The notes beneath the pieces were generated by a model that ran no database searches, had not been told where the DNA came from, and worked only from the letters and a program-made list of their open reading frames with translations. From Prasinococcaceae sp. CCMP 1430 (lineage: Eukaryota; Prasinodermophyta; Palmophyllophyceae; Prasinococcales; Prasinococcaceae), in NCBI GenBank assembly GCA_013416795.1, contig RQSC01001302.1, forward strand, positions 4,485 through 68,484: a DNA stretch of 64,000 nucleotides, in the 5' to 3' direction. The translations under genes were made by a program, and so were the position numbers. This document shows positions 40,980 to 51,861 of the stretch, piece after piece (position 1 is the first letter of the stretch; the number at the start of each line of letters is the position of its first letter).

Positions 40980-43847
40980 ATGCGTGCGTCCGCGGCGATG
41001 AGGCTACCGCCACCGCCGGCTGCGAGGAGTCTGCGGGCAGCAACGAAGCAACGCCGCCCTCGCGGCCTGCTCGGGGCGCGCAGCGCGGCTGTGGCGGGGC
41101 GAGGCAGCGTCCGTCCCGCTAGCGGCGCGGGCGCGAAGGTAGCTGCCAGCGCGAGGCCTCGACGCGCCGTCGCGACGGCAGTGGTCCCAGAAAGTATTTC
41201 AGGTGCCACGGCGCTCGGGGTCGGCTTCATCGTGGCGACTCCCTTGCTGGTGTTGGTCCTGGCCGTCATCCAGGGTGGCATACCTCGCTCGAAAACAGCC
41301 GCACGCCTCTTACCCGGTCGCAAGCAGAGCCTTGCGAGCGAGGATTCAGATCCGAAGGGGCGCGAAGAGGAAGTCGCGAAGAGGAGGCTGCAGTACCCTG
41401 TGAGAAAGGGCGTCGTGTACGACTTTGACGGCGGGCAGGGGAACTCGAAGGGCAAACCGGTGCCGTACTCAACGCCCAATTCAGCCAACGTGCAGCACGT
41501 CATGCCCAGCGTGACGTTCGTCGACGTGGCTGGGCCGGACGGCCAGTCGCTCGGCAGTGGCTACGTGCCCGAGGATCAAAAATATACTATAACGTACCAG
41601 TACAAGAACGTCCAGGCGCTCATCAACCTCTTCGTTGGTCGCCTCGGACTCGTTGGCGCGTTCGACAACGCCGGCAAGGCAATCGCCGATGCAGCCCGGA
41701 CGCTGATATCACTGCTGACGAAGCCACTGGGGATACAGGCCGACACCTTCGACAGCCTCGACACGTACGCCGGGCTCTACAGCAGGGCGGTGGGCCCGCC
41801 GAAGGCACTTGAGGGCGGGTACTGGAACAACGACACGTATTTCGGCACGCAGCGTCTGTCCGGAGTCAACCCCGTGATGCTCAAGCGCGTCAAGTCCCTG
41901 CAATCTTCCGAGATCGACAGCAACAAGCTACGAGCGGCGTCCGCGGCGCCGGGTTGCGACGGTGCCTCGCTGAAGGCACTCGCTGCCAAGGGCGATCTGT
42001 ACGTCGTCGACTACGCCAAGATCCTCCAGGCTGACACGCCCGTGCCACACAGCTACTGCACGCTCTCCGACGCCGATATCTACCGCACTAGGAGGCACCT
42101 GCCAACCCCTTTCGTTCTCCTCGAGCACGGCACCGACGACGAGGTGTTCAGCGTGCTGAGGCCGCTGGCTATCGTCATCGAGGGCGAGGCCTTCTGGCCG
42201 ACGATGGGTCGAGGCGAAGAGCCGCACCCTGCGTGGCAGGTGGCAAAGCAGTACGTCCAGGCGGCCGACGGTACCGTCCACGAGGGACGCAGCCACCTCG
42301 GACGCACCCACTTGGTAATCGAGCCCATCGCCGCAGCCTTCGCGCGCAACATGCCGCCGGCGCACCCGCTCTTCCAGCTCATGGCCGTCCACACTCAGAT
42401 GATGGTTAGCAAGAACAGGGATGCGGTGTACGCTCTCGCACAGCCCGGGGGCTTCGTCAATGAACTCCTTGGCCCGCCCGTCATGACCGAGACATACGCC
42501 GCAGTGGACGAGTCTGTCGCTACATGGTCCATCAACCAGGTGCGGACGCCGCGCTGCGTCGTTGCTGAGGAACCACCACCCTACACTGTGATCTCATTTG
42601 TGCACGCGTCACGCATTGCATCAGCACTGACACTCAGCACCACGGTCGGTGCGCGCGCGCGTGCAGTACGCACTGTACAATGAGCTGTCCAATCGTGGCT
42701 TCGACTGCAAGCACGAGTCTACCGCAGACCACACGCACAAGATTGTCGCTCCTGAGGACGGCCTGTCGTACCCATACCGCGACGATGGCATCGACATGTG
42801 GAATTGCATCAACCGCTACGTCAAGGCAGTAGTAGACAACATCTACGAGGACGACGCCGCGATGCGAGCCGACGACGAACTCAAAAATGTGATCGACGAT
42901 TTCCGCGACACTGGAGACGAAGGGTGCACCGTCTACTGGGATGGCGTGAAGGGCGATTACGCGGACAACCGCGATCCTAATTCCATGGAACTGTTCCCCG
43001 AGCTCGCGTCGCTCTCGAAGGTGGACCTATGCCTCACGTTGACGACTGCCATCTACACCTCAAGCTATTACCACTCGGTCGTGAATTATGGTCAGTACGA
43101 GGCATTCGTGTACACGCCATCGCAGCCTCTTGCCGTTTTCCGCGAAGGCGACTACATCAAGAGTCTGAAAGACTGCGCAGATCTTGCCGCAATCGACGAC
43201 CAGGCCGTGGCCGAACGTTATGCCCTCCCGCCACTGCCTCCTGCTCGTAGCGCGAGGGTTGTCGTCACAATCATCGACGTGCGTTGCTCGCGCGATCAGA
43301 CCGCCGATAGGACGCTTCTTTCAGGCCCGCCCCCGGAGCCATCTCGCGCTGACAGGACCCTGCCGCCCCGCCCGCCTTTGCGCGATCTGTGAAACAGGCG
43401 TTGACGGCGTTCCGCTACGACAGGCTGGGCTTTCAACGTGCGTTCGAGCGCAGCAACGTCGATAGCCTGGGCGCTCCCCTTCCGTACCCCCGCATCTCCC
43501 GCGCGCGTGTGCCATGCAACGCCCTGACGCACGAGCTCGCCACTCCTTTCCATTCTGTGACGCGCCCCGACGCACCAGCCTATGGACCCTTTTTGCCTTT
43601 CAACGGGCTTTTCCGGCTCTTTCCCGACTGGGTCGTGCAGGCGAGCGTCAAGGCGGCCAGGCTCATCCAGCCATCGAACGCGCGTGGGTGGCAGGGCTCC
43701 AAGCTCGAGGACCCCTCGAGAGAGCTCACGACGGAGCTTGCAGAGCTCGAGAAGGAGTTCACCAGCCGGAACGAAAAGCGGCACCCGCAGTTCAACCAGT
43801 TCCAGGTCGGGCTTCCCAGCAACGTTCTCAACTCCATATCCATTTGA
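40980..43847 (+). CDS. LOX: Lipoxygenase with plastid-like presequence
   Basis: Lipoxygenases add O2 to polyunsaturated fatty acids, starting oxylipin synthesis. Four exons, 40980-42539, 42667-43278, 43398-43437 and 43579-43847, join in frame (donors GTGCGG, GTGCGT, GTGCGT; introns 119-141 bases) to give 826 residues. The Arg/Ser/Ala-rich N-terminus followed by VGFIVATPLLVLVLAVI suggests plastid import and membrane anchoring. Iron ligands are visible: His439 and His444 in SHLGRTHLVIEP, His656 and Asn660 in HSVVNYGQY, and the C-terminal Ile in VLNSISI. RLSGVNP, WQVAKQYVQAAD and YPYRDDGIDMW are family blocks. No separate N-terminal PLAT/C2 domain is obvious. The third exon, 40 bases, is inferred because it restores the LG to C-terminus spacing normal for the family. 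Confidence 0.9.
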
Positions 43848-44007
43848 ATGAGCGAGGGTTGCAAACGCGAAGCTGCCCATGCACCTGCAGAAATGGTGTA
43901 CACCTCCACGTCGGTAGGTAGCAAACGAGCGAGCGAGAAAGCAGGCAGTGCTACAATGGGCCATATACACGTACACGCAAATATACATCGCAGCGGACTC
44001 TAGAGAT

Positions 44008-45675
44008 CTAACCCGAGTAGCACATATCGTTGTCCGAGTCGCTGCTATCACCTCTGTCCTCCTCGGCAGTCGGCGCAAGCATGCGCTGCTGCAGCCTTTT
44101 CGCACGCTTCAGCAGGGCGCCGAGCCCAGGCAGCTGCGGCAGCACGGCATCGCGCTCGCGGCGCGAGGCGTCGCCGAACAGTCGCACCACCTGCGCGTGG
44201 AGACGCACAAGCGACGTCCGGGGCACAGGCGCGTCGCGAGAGTCCCCACAAACGCGAAGAACGCGACGTTCACAGCCGTCAGCTTGAAAGTTGGCTCGCA
44301 CACGTAGCGCAGAGGCGCGCGGGCGCCCCGCGCGGCACAATCGCCGCGATGCGCAAACGATTTCTGCGCCATCGTACCTCGTCTGAGCCCTCCGCATCGA
44401 GAAGCTCCCCCCTCCGCCACACGATGACCGCCGCGAGCACGTACACGAAGAGAGACTCAGGCGCTGTCGTTGCGTCGAGCTCCTCAGGCGAGCGGTCCGC
44501 GCGAGGAGCAGGACTACCACTGTCGGCTCGCTCCTGCGCGTCGAGTGCGCTGAGCCTGTCGTGCGCCCACACGCACTCCCACAGGCGGCACGTGCCCTCA
44601 AGGCTAAGCTCGCGGCGCAGATGCACGAGCGCCATGCGAAACGCGAAGAGACACTCGGGGCAAGCGCCCTTTGCGAGCAAAGCACGATGCAGATGCGGGT
44701 CCAGCCGGGCGAGTATCTCATTGAGGCGACCGAGCATCGCTCGCATACCGGCACCGTTGGTCGCGAAGCCGTCGCGCGCGGCGGGCGGCGCAGGCGGGGA
44801 GCACATGAGGGCGCGAAAGCATGCAAGCGCGCCGGCTTCGTCGTCAGGCAGTGCTGCGAGAAAGGGCGACAGAAGATCTGACATGCCCTGACAATAGCCT
44901 GCGTGCACCCATGCACGAGGTGGTTCGACGTGAAAGAACAAGCACGCGCACACGTCAGCGACAGCAAATAGCATCAGCGGCGATTGCGCGAACATTTGCG
45001 CTCTGTTTCGCACGCAGTTGCGCGCGTGCGTGACAGAAGGTGTGAAAGCAGGAGACCAGGGAGTAGCCGCACCTGTCTCAGCATCCGAGGCAGCATATGC
45101 TGTGAGCACACGCTCGACACGCGCGGAGAAGGCTGAGTGGTGCGCAGCCTCCTCGGCGTCGGTGTCGATGCGCTCGCCGTACGCCTCCTCGCTCAACCCG
45201 AGCGCGGCCGCGCGCGCGCCGTCACGAGTGCGAGCTGCATCCAGGCGGATGATGCGCGCCTCGGTCGTCGCACGGCTGTCATCACCGCTCTTTACCTGCA
45301 CCTGCCGCGTCACGAGCAGCTCTCTGTAGGCGCGCGCGAGCAAGTGTGTGCGCACATGCGTGAGCGACACGAGGGGCACGCGAGCAAGGCGCATGCGCAC
45401 ACGCACGCCCAACCCCCTCCCTTCCCCCCTTTGGCGCACCTGTAGAGCTCCGCTTGTCGCTTCTCGAGAGTGCCTGCGGCCGCGGCGCTCGCGCGCGGGG
45501 GCGCGACCCCGAGGAGGATCGGCCACGCGCGTGCACGTGCGGGCTGAGCAAGGCCACGGTAGGCGGCAGCGCGCAGGGCGGCACGCTCATCGCCACCAGC
45601 CTCAAGTGCTTCCCAGTCGGCCAGTGTGAGCGCTCCTGACGCGGGCAACGTGTCTTGTTCCTCGTAGAGCCTCAT
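44008..45675 (-). CDS. TBC-domain Rab GTPase-activating protein
   Basis: TBC proteins accelerate GTP hydrolysis by Rab GTPases in vesicle traffic. Exons 45675-45440, 45323-44378 and 44190-44008 join in frame (GTGCGC..ACAG phase 2; GTACGA..GCAG phase 0) to give 454 residues. The arginine-finger motif IIRLDAARTR and the glutamine-finger motif HAGYCQGMSDLLSPFLA are both present. DPHLHRALLAKG, CLFAFRMALVHLRRELSLEGTCRLWE and LFVYVLAAVIVWRR follow. The last exon ends in an acidic tail (SSDSDNDMCYSG). The protein starts at MRLYEEQDTLPASG and resembles the small TBC1D15-like class in having the TBC domain and little else. It converges with the lipoxygenase gene, 160 bases between stops. Confidence 0.87.
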
Positions 45676-46404
45676 GCCGGACTCGTACGCGACCTATGGA
45701 CGCCCCACCATGACAGCAGGCGCGCGAGAACACGCACAGTGAGGGCCCGAGCCAAACAGACGAGCCCGCGGATGTATTGTCAGCGCAGTGGTCCGCCGCA
45801 GGCCCCAAGCAGCGCAGACACGCGACGGGCGTCGGGACCTCGGTGCAGTGCAGAGCGCGCGCGGGTGGAGCGCAAGAGGTGCCCGCGCGTGCGGCCGTGG
45901 TGGCCGCGCATGCCCGCACCATCCCAGCGTACGCCGCGCCTCCGGCGAGGCCACTAGAGGATTGCGTCCATCTCAGCGTTGTGCAACCGCAGGCCGGCTC
46001 GCGCGACTTTCACGCGAGCCGCCCGTGACGGCGCTTGCGCTCGCCGCCAGCCGCTTCAACAGCGCGGGAGGCTCGAAGGGCGGCATAGGCGCCATCGAGG
46101 CCGCCGCCAGCGCCCCGGCCAGCGGGGCGGCGCCGGGCGCGCCGCAGCGACTGGCAGCACCGCTGTGGCGACAGGGGGTGACGCCTCTTTTTTTCCCCCC
46201 CCGACGCCGGCTCAGAACGCGCGACGCTCGCCAAACCGCGTCCAAGCGCATGTGCGAACCCTAAGGCGCATACCGGGGTAGATGGCTGCACTTTTCCCAA
46301 CCTAAACCCGGTCTGTCGAGGACGCGGTGGACCCGGGCGGCGGAGGCGCAGGCACGGGCCCCGCATGGGTAGGCGCTACAGTGCGCGCGCGGAGCGTGCC
46401 TTCC

Positions 46405-46405
<1 letters not shown>

Positions 46406-46440
<35 letters not shown>
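46406..46440 (+). repeat. Poly-C tract, 35 bases
   Basis: An uninterrupted C run lies between TTCCT and ACGTGCATGCG. Length is likely approximate. Confidence 0.95.
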
Positions 46441-46561
46441 ACGTGCATGCGTGTGTGCGTGCGTGCGTGTGCGTGTGCGCTCGCGCGCCCGTGAGCGCGC
46501 GGATGCGCGCGTGCGCCATGGCGCGGCCGGTGCGGCGAACGCGGGGCGTGCGGTGTGGTCC

Positions 46562-46690
46562 ACGCACACACACACACACACACACATACACACACACACG
46601 CACACACACGCACACGCACGCACGCACACACGCATGCACGCACACGCACACGCACGCACGCACACGCACACGCACACGCACACGCGCGCG
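46562..46690 (+). repeat. (CA)n / (CACG)n microsatellite
   Basis: CA repeats grade into CACG and CGCA repeats, ending in CGCGCGCG. A complementary GT-rich stretch lies just upstream at 46443-46480, so the two arms could pair into a hairpin. Confidence 0.9.
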
Positions 46691-46800
46691 CGCTCCCGCT
46701 GCTGCGCCACCGTGCGCGCGCCGAGCCTCAACGGATAAGGCGCCGCCATCACTTCCCATTGCGAAATTCCATCCCCATCAAAAGCCGTGCATTCTTCATA

Positions 46801-47124
46801 ATGGACCCTACCCATTATCCCCCGGCCTTTCACGAAGAAAAGCATGCACACAAACCGACGCCAAAAACCTTAAATGTGAAACCCTATCCTCTGGCTGGGC
46901 ATTCGCCGGCGCTGGCGCGCGCGGGCGCGCATGCCGACGGCCGGGCGGCCGCCGAGTACGCAGACCTTGTGGAGGACACGCACGCGCTCAAAGATCTGCT
47001 GCGCTCGTACAACATCGGACGCGGCGAGGAGGTGCAGCGTAAGGGCCACTTAGAGGACACCGCGGCCTATGTGGGCCTGAAGATGCCCATCACGCCCGGC
47101 GAGGAGGGCGCCAAGGCGAACTGA
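46801..47124 (+). CDS. Hypothetical small protein or terminal exon
   Basis: From an ATG at 46801 the frame encodes 107 residues. The first third (MDPTHYPPAFHEEKHAH) uses AT-rich codons unlike the rest. The C-terminal two thirds (EYADLVEDTHALKDLLRS, IGRGEEVQRKGHLEDTAAYVGL, ending EEGAKAN) look like real globular coding sequence. An acceptor-like TACGCAG near 46958-46963 could instead begin a short terminal exon with the upstream part lying in other sequence. No family is recognised. Confidence 0.45.
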   Translation: MDPTHYPPAFHEEKHAHKPTPKTLNVKPYPLAGHSPALARAGAHADGRAAAEYADLVEDTHALKDLLRSYNIGRGEEVQRKGHLEDTAAYVGLKMPITPGEEGAKAN

Positions 47125-47481
47125 GTGAAGGTTGGCGCGTTGCTCAGCTCGGCGGCGCGGTGCATTCAGATTGTGCCGGGGAGTGGAGGTATTACGCTGC
47201 TGCAACGACGCAGCAGCCCGCGCGTGCCCCCCCTGGCGACACCCGTTCGTGCACCTCGCAAGATCGATTGCCCTATTTTTTGCTGTGTGTCAGGCGCAGG
47301 CGCAGGCGCCACGCGCAGGCGCGCCTTGTGCCTCGCAGCGGAGTGTCCGCACGCGTACATGCGACGGCCATCGACAATTTTTTGTAGTACATGCATATAC
47401 AACAGCGTGTGGTGAACACTACGGCGCGCGGCCGCAAGCACGGCGCACGTAGCGCACATTGCTATCGAGCTCTCGTGGGCG
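47125..47481. other. Spacer, convergent 3' ends
   Basis: There is no coding frame of note. AGGCGCAGGCGCAGGCGC-type short repeats occur near 47292-47318, and an AT-richer stretch (AATTTTTTGTAGTACATGC) near 47375-47395 may serve 3' end formation. Confidence 0.4.
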
Positions 47482-48912
47482 TCACCTCGCCTCGTCGGCC
47501 ATCCTCTCGCGAATGTAAGCGTCGGTGTCCTCGACAGCGCCGCGCAGGGCGTCGAACAGCTCGTCGAGCTCGGCTTCAGTGATGATGAGCGCCGGCGACA
47601 CGGCGATGATGTCGCCAACACTGCGTACGAGAACGCCGCGGGCGCGCGCCGCGTCGCCGCAGAATGCGCCCACCTTCCACTCGGCTGGAAAAGCCTCGAA
47701 CCTGTCGGGGTTGCGGCTCCACTCCATCGCGCCCAGGAAGCCCATCGAGCGCACATTCGCAGCATAGGCCGACCCCTTGGCGGCGATATGCAGCCTGGTG
47801 TTGAAGCCGTTGGCCATAGAGGCCACACGCCCAGGGAGGTCGCGCTCCTTGTATATCGACATGGCCTCGAGCGCGACCGCGCAAGCCACCGGATGTCCGG
47901 CGTAGGTAAAACCGTGGCCGAGCATGCCGATTTCCTCCGAGTGCTCGTCGATAGCAGCGGCAATTTTCGGTGAGATCATCGCCGCGCCGAGCGGCACGTA
48001 CGCCGATGTGATGCCCTTCGCAAGCACCACTGCGTCTGGGTGCATGCCGACCGCATCGCTGCCGAACATGCTCCCCACTCGGCCAAAGCCGGTGACCACC
48101 TCGTCGGCGACCAGCAGGACGTCGAACTCTTTGAGCGTCTTCTGTACCGCCTCCCAGTAGCCCTGGGGGGGGATGATGACGCCACCTGCGCCCTGCACGG
48201 GCTCGGCCCAGAGCGCAGCCACGGTGTCAGGGCCTTCGTCGAGGATCCGCTGGCGCAGATCGGCGGCCATGCGGGCGCCAAACCCGGCCTCGGTCTCGCC
48301 GAGCTGGCGATGGCGGTAGAAGTCGGGGCAGCCGACGTGCACCACGCCGTCCATCGGCAGGTCGAATGACTTGTGCAGGTGCGGCAGGCCGGTGAGGCTC
48401 GCCGAGGCAAACGTCGAGCCGTGGTAGCCGCGGTCGCGCGCGAGCAGCTTCTTCTTGTTCGGTCGTCCAAGGGCGTTGTTGTAGTAGCGAATGAGCTTGA
48501 CGAGCGTGTCGTTGGCCTCCGAGCCACTGCTGGTGAAGGTCACGCGCGCCATATGACTCGCAGTGTACATCTCGCGCAGCTCGTCGGCGAGCTTTTCGGC
48601 GGGGTTGGTCGCCATGCCCCAGAAGTTGTGGAAGTACGGCATCTCGTCCATCTGCTTCGTCGCGGCGGCCTTGAGGCGCGGCTCCGAGCCGCCGAGGAGG
48701 GTGGACCACAGGCCTGCCAGCCCATCCAGGTAGCGATCGCCCTTGTCGCTGTAGAGCATCACGCCCTCGGAGCGAGCGATGTTGAGGTGTGCCGAGCTAC
48801 CGCCCACGGCGAAAGGCGTGAGATGCGAGCGGCGCGTGGCGGCGGCCGCCGCGTCCGCGGCGACAGGTGCTGCCTGCGACACCAGGCGCGTTGAGGATGC
48901 CCAGGACGCCAT
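47482..48912 (-). CDS. GABA-T: Class III aminotransferase, pyruvate-dependent GABA transaminase type
   Basis: Converts 4-aminobutyrate and pyruvate (or glyoxylate) to succinic semialdehyde and alanine, usually in mitochondria, as plant POP2. The single exon gives 476 residues from MASWASSTRLVS, whose first about 25 residues resemble a mitochondrial presequence. Conservation with plant GABA-T is strong: YLDGLAGLWSTLLGG, TFTSSGSEANDTLVKLI, NNALGRPNKKKLLAR, GYHGSTFASASLTGLP, AEPVQGAGGVI, LLVADEVVTGFGR (the PLP-contacting Asp) and VLAKGITSAYVPLGA with the Schiff-base lysine near residue 299. HGFTYAGHPVACAVA follows. Nothing appears broken. Confidence 0.93.
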   Translation of the reverse strand: MASWASSTRLVSQAAPVAADAAAAATRRSHLTPFAVGGSSAHLNIARSEGVMLYSDKGDRYLDGLAGLWSTLLGGSEPRLKAAATKQMDEMPYFHNFWGMATNPAEKLADELREMYTASHMARVTFTSSGSEANDTLVKLIRYYNNALGRPNKKKLLARDRGYHGSTFASASLTGLPHLHKSFDLPMDGVVHVGCPDFYRHRQLGETEAGFGARMAADLRQRILDEGPDTVAALWAEPVQGAGGVIIPPQGYWEAVQKTLKEFDVLLVADEVVTGFGRVGSMFGSDAVGMHPDAVVLAKGITSAYVPLGAAMISPKIAAAIDEHSEEIGMLGHGFTYAGHPVACAVALEAMSIYKERDLPGRVASMANGFNTRLHIAAKGSAYAANVRSMGFLGAMEWSRNPDRFEAFPAEWKVGAFCGDAARARGVLVRSVGDIIAVSPALIITEAELDELFDALRGAVEDTDAYIRERMADEAR

Positions 48913-49962
48913 CGCGCCTCCGAGATCGCGGGATTCGAACCCACCACGCGCTGCCCTCCGCCTCTCGGTCGCCCGCAGCTGCTTCCCCCTTCCGCGGCCG
49001 CAGCGCCAGCGGATGCCCGCTGCGTGATTCGAACGCGCGCCGCCGCCCTCGGCGCGCTGCGTGCGCCGCGAGCGAGGCCGCGCGGGCAGCGGCGCGCGGG
49101 CGCGCGAGCCGGGGCGCGGGGGGCACCTGTCGCGCACTCTCGCGCGCTGTGCCGGACTGTCGCGAGCGGCGCGCAGCGCGTGCGCCTTGTGCCCCCCCTC
49201 CCCTTCTTGGCAGCGCCCCCGCCAGCGCGAGCGCCCGCGGCTCGCACACATGATGTCAAGCGTCCCCATCCCCCAAGAGAGCCCCCAACCCCAACCCCAA
49301 CGCCACCCTCCCCGCCAGCGCTCCTCAGTACAGTATGTAAATGCACGCACGATGTGGATGTGTCGGCGCTTTCATAAACCCTACACAGAACCGAGTGTGG
49401 CGCTGCTCCCCGCGGAAGCGCCGCCGCGGCCGGAACATCTTCTTCAGCCGACCGTCAGATTCAGACGTACGCGCCGACGCGGTGGCACCCGACCGAACAC
49501 GTGTTGGGGACGAATGGATCGGGATACCGCCGCATGTCGGGGTTGTGTGCTGAGGGGCCCGCGGAAAGGCCAGCGAGGCGGTTCGGTTCCGGAGTGCCCT
49601 TCTCCGTCCCCCCCCCCGCGGGGGGGGCACGCCGCGGCCGCGCGTGCGGGGGGGGTGCATCAAGCACCTCCGCGCGCACGGGGCGAAGCGCAGCAGCAGC
49701 GGCGGCGGCGGCGGCGCCCGCAGCAGTGGCTGTGAAAGCAGCGGGACCAGGGGGCGCAGCTGCAGAGGTACGGCGGGCGCAAAGCAGAGTGTGGAAGGAA
49801 GCACCACTTGTTACCACGGGCTCGTACGAGTTCGTACTGCGAAGCGTACTTAGTCTCTGTCGCGCCCGCGGCCCACACCAGCGCCCGTCCCCATGCCGCC
49901 GACATGTTGATCCACGTGCGCGCACCACCACGTTGAGAAGTGCGCGTGTGCGCTAGCGCTAG
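48913..49962. other. Intergenic region with two tRNA B-box-like motifs
   Basis: On the minus strand GGGTTCGAATCCC (about 48929-48941) and GCGTTCGAATCAC (about 49022-49034) resemble the T-arm/B box of tRNA genes, but neither can be folded into a full cloverleaf. The rest is GC-rich upstream of the GABA transaminase and moderately AT-richer near 49325-49390. An 8-G run lies at about 49618-49627. No gene is supported. Confidence 0.4.
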
Positions 49963-51861
49963 CTAGCTCGACACTTTTGTCCGTTTAGAGGGCTGTGTGC
50001 GGGCCAGCATCATGAGAATGAAGAGGGGCCCCATGACGAGGAGGCGGGCGCTCCGAACGTCGCAGTTCGCCGAGGCGAGCGCCAGCGCGCCGCCGGGCGC
50101 ATCCGCGCCAGCAGCGGGCTTCGATCCTGAAATGGCACTGTTCAGCGGTCCCGAAAGGGGCGAAAGGATGAGAGTATGCCCCACATACCTCGCGAACAAG
50201 ATGCCTCGAAGCGATACGCCAGGCATCACCTTGAGATCGACAAATCGCTCCATGCGTTTCCAGGACACGAGGCGCGCAGCGGTTGCCATCAAGAAGCTGC
50301 TCATCAGCAAGGGCCGGCTCCGATCATCCAGCAGATGCGGCCGCATCAGTAGGCCCAATGGCACGCTCACCGTGGAGATGACCAAGTAGATGACCTCGTA
50401 GGTAAGAGGCCGATGGAACAGAACCTCATGATTGCAGGCTGGATCATAATTGTCGAACACGAACAACATGCCAAGCGCCATGCGCGCTTGCTCGCAGAAG
50501 AGTGGCACCAGCGCCCAGAAGCCGTGCCAGACCCTCTCATCGAGGAGGCCGGAAGCTCCCGCTGCCAGCGACATCACCTGGCAAATGTTGAACGTGATGA
50601 AAATGATGCGAGCGCGCCAGATGATGCGACGTGTGTGGATGTCGATCAGCGCCCCCTTGTCGCTCTCGCTGCCGGACGGCCTGCCATCACCCCCCGCGGA
50701 TTCGCCCCCGCCCTCCAGTGCCAACACCGCGTCGCCGCCGTTGCCACTGCCCATTCCCTCGACCATAACTGCACGGTTGATCCGCTCCTGTTGGTATATG
50801 TACCCAAGAAGACGCAGCAAGCTCGCGCTTTTCGTGGCCCGCCAGCTCATCCAAAAATGGAACACAAAAATAAGAAGGAACCAGAGCACGACAATCCTGT
50901 GGTCCAGCCGAGCTTGAACGCCCTGAAGGTCAGGCGACCAGCTCTCGGTCTCTGAGAGTAGGTCGCGTCCACCCGTCGGGTCCCATGCCAGCAACGTGTC
51001 TATGTAGGCGCCATCGGCCCCCGCAAAGATGTCGTAACCCGCCTTCAGCACGGTCGCGGCAACGAATCCGCTGGCCGCGCCCGAAACCAGATCGAAGCCC
51101 CCGCTCACTCGCGCATCGGCGTACAGGTCCGACTCGGAGGTCGTGCCCGACTCCGTGTGCGCGCCCGACCCGCCCGACGAGCTCGAAGGAGGGCGAGGAA
51201 CTCCGAAAGAAGTGACATCCATAAAGATATTTTCCGAGGGTTCCAAGAATGTCGTGGGTGGCACGAACGGGTCCAGGACCGCGCTTTCAATCGCGCTTTG
51301 CGTCGCGCTCGCGCTCGGTGATGCAGACATGGTGCGCGCCCTGCTCACCGACCCGTCGGTCAACTCTGGGTTCGCCCGCATGCGCTTGCCTTTGCGTCTA
51401 GCTCGCACCGTTGCGACGTGGCATGCCACGGGTCCGCCGGAACACTGGCACATCCTGGCGCAAACGGTGCAGAAGGATGCGGTCTTCATCTTCCGGCTCT
51501 TCTTGTCAGCATTTGTTGCAGTGCCGCCGTTTCGGCCAGCCGCCACGCGCGCCTGGGCGAGCATGACGGCAACGGCCTTGCCCTCCTCGCCACCCATCTC
51601 GACCACCTTTGTGCAGCGCGCGCCGCAGTCGTACGAGTGCCGGGACGTGCCGCAGACGTCGCAGCGCACGAGAGGGCGCTCCGGCTTGCCCACCTGCCCG
51701 CACTGGTGACACGTCTGACCGCGCGCACTGCGCTGGTTGGTCTTCCTCGAGACCACCGCCGGCGGGACGCCGGGGTCTTTCGACGTGGTGGCCATGAGTT
51801 CCCCCCCCGCCGCAGCGTCACATGAGCCCTCGCCAGGGGGTGCGCCCGCCGACTCTCCCAT
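49963..51861 (-). CDS. Membrane protein with N-terminal Cys-rich zinc finger
   Basis: The single exon gives 632 residues from the ATG at 51861. Residues about 50-160 hold a Cys/His-rich module: TCHQCGQ, VRCDVCGTSRHSYDCGARC, then FCTVCARMCQCSGGPVACH followed by RRKGKR. This resembles the four-CxxC ring-like finger of CDCA7-type proteins (CHQC...C..C...C..C...C.C..C). A Ser-rich linker follows, then about seven hydrophobic segments in the C-terminal half, including IVVLWFLLIFVFHFWMSW, IIFITFNICQVMSLAAGA, WALVPLFCEQARMALGMLF, YEVIYLVISTVSVPLGLL and LLVMGPLFILMMLA. A predicted nuclear/chromatin-type finger on a polytopic membrane protein is unusual. No family covering the whole protein is recognised. 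Confidence 0.75.
   Translation of the reverse strand: MGESAGAPPGEGSCDAAAGGELMATTSKDPGVPPAVVSRKTNQRSARGQTCHQCGQVGKPERPLVRCDVCGTSRHSYDCGARCTKVVEMGGEEGKAVAVMLAQARVAAGRNGGTATNADKKSRKMKTASFCTVCARMCQCSGGPVACHVATVRARRKGKRMRANPELTDGSVSRARTMSASPSASATQSAIESAVLDPFVPPTTFLEPSENIFMDVTSFGVPRPPSSSSGGSGAHTESGTTSESDLYADARVSGGFDLVSGAASGFVAATVLKAGYDIFAGADGAYIDTLLAWDPTGGRDLLSETESWSPDLQGVQARLDHRIVVLWFLLIFVFHFWMSWRATKSASLLRLLGYIYQQERINRAVMVEGMGSGNGGDAVLALEGGGESAGGDGRPSGSESDKGALIDIHTRRIIWRARIIFITFNICQVMSLAAGASGLLDERVWHGFWALVPLFCEQARMALGMLFVFDNYDPACNHEVLFHRPLTYEVIYLVISTVSVPLGLLMRPHLLDDRSRPLLMSSFLMATAARLVSWKRMERFVDLKVMPGVSLRGILFARYVGHTLILSPLSGPLNSAISGSKPAAGADAPGGALALASANCDVRSARLLVMGPLFILMMLARTQPSKRTKVSS

Larger units (their letters stand above)
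45676..46800. other. Intergenic region dominated by simple repeats
   Basis: It contains the promoter side of the TBC gene, a poly-C tract and a CA/CG dinucleotide array. Frames at about 46020-46260 are open on both strands without family signature. AACCCTAAGG near 46257 and CCTAAACCCGG near 46300 are telomere-like fragments. Confidence 0.5.

Noticed and set aside
46302-47042. His/Thr-repeat frames across CA repeats and Pro frames across poly-C
   Set aside because: They are simple-repeat translations without flanking conserved sequence.
48920-49095. Two minus-strand tRNA-like T-arms (GGTTCGAATCC and GCGTTCGAATC)
   Set aside because: Neither has a matching acceptor stem plus D and anticodon arms. 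The better one (74 bases, ending near 49014) lacks U8 and the GG of the D loop. Kept only as a note in the spacer entry.
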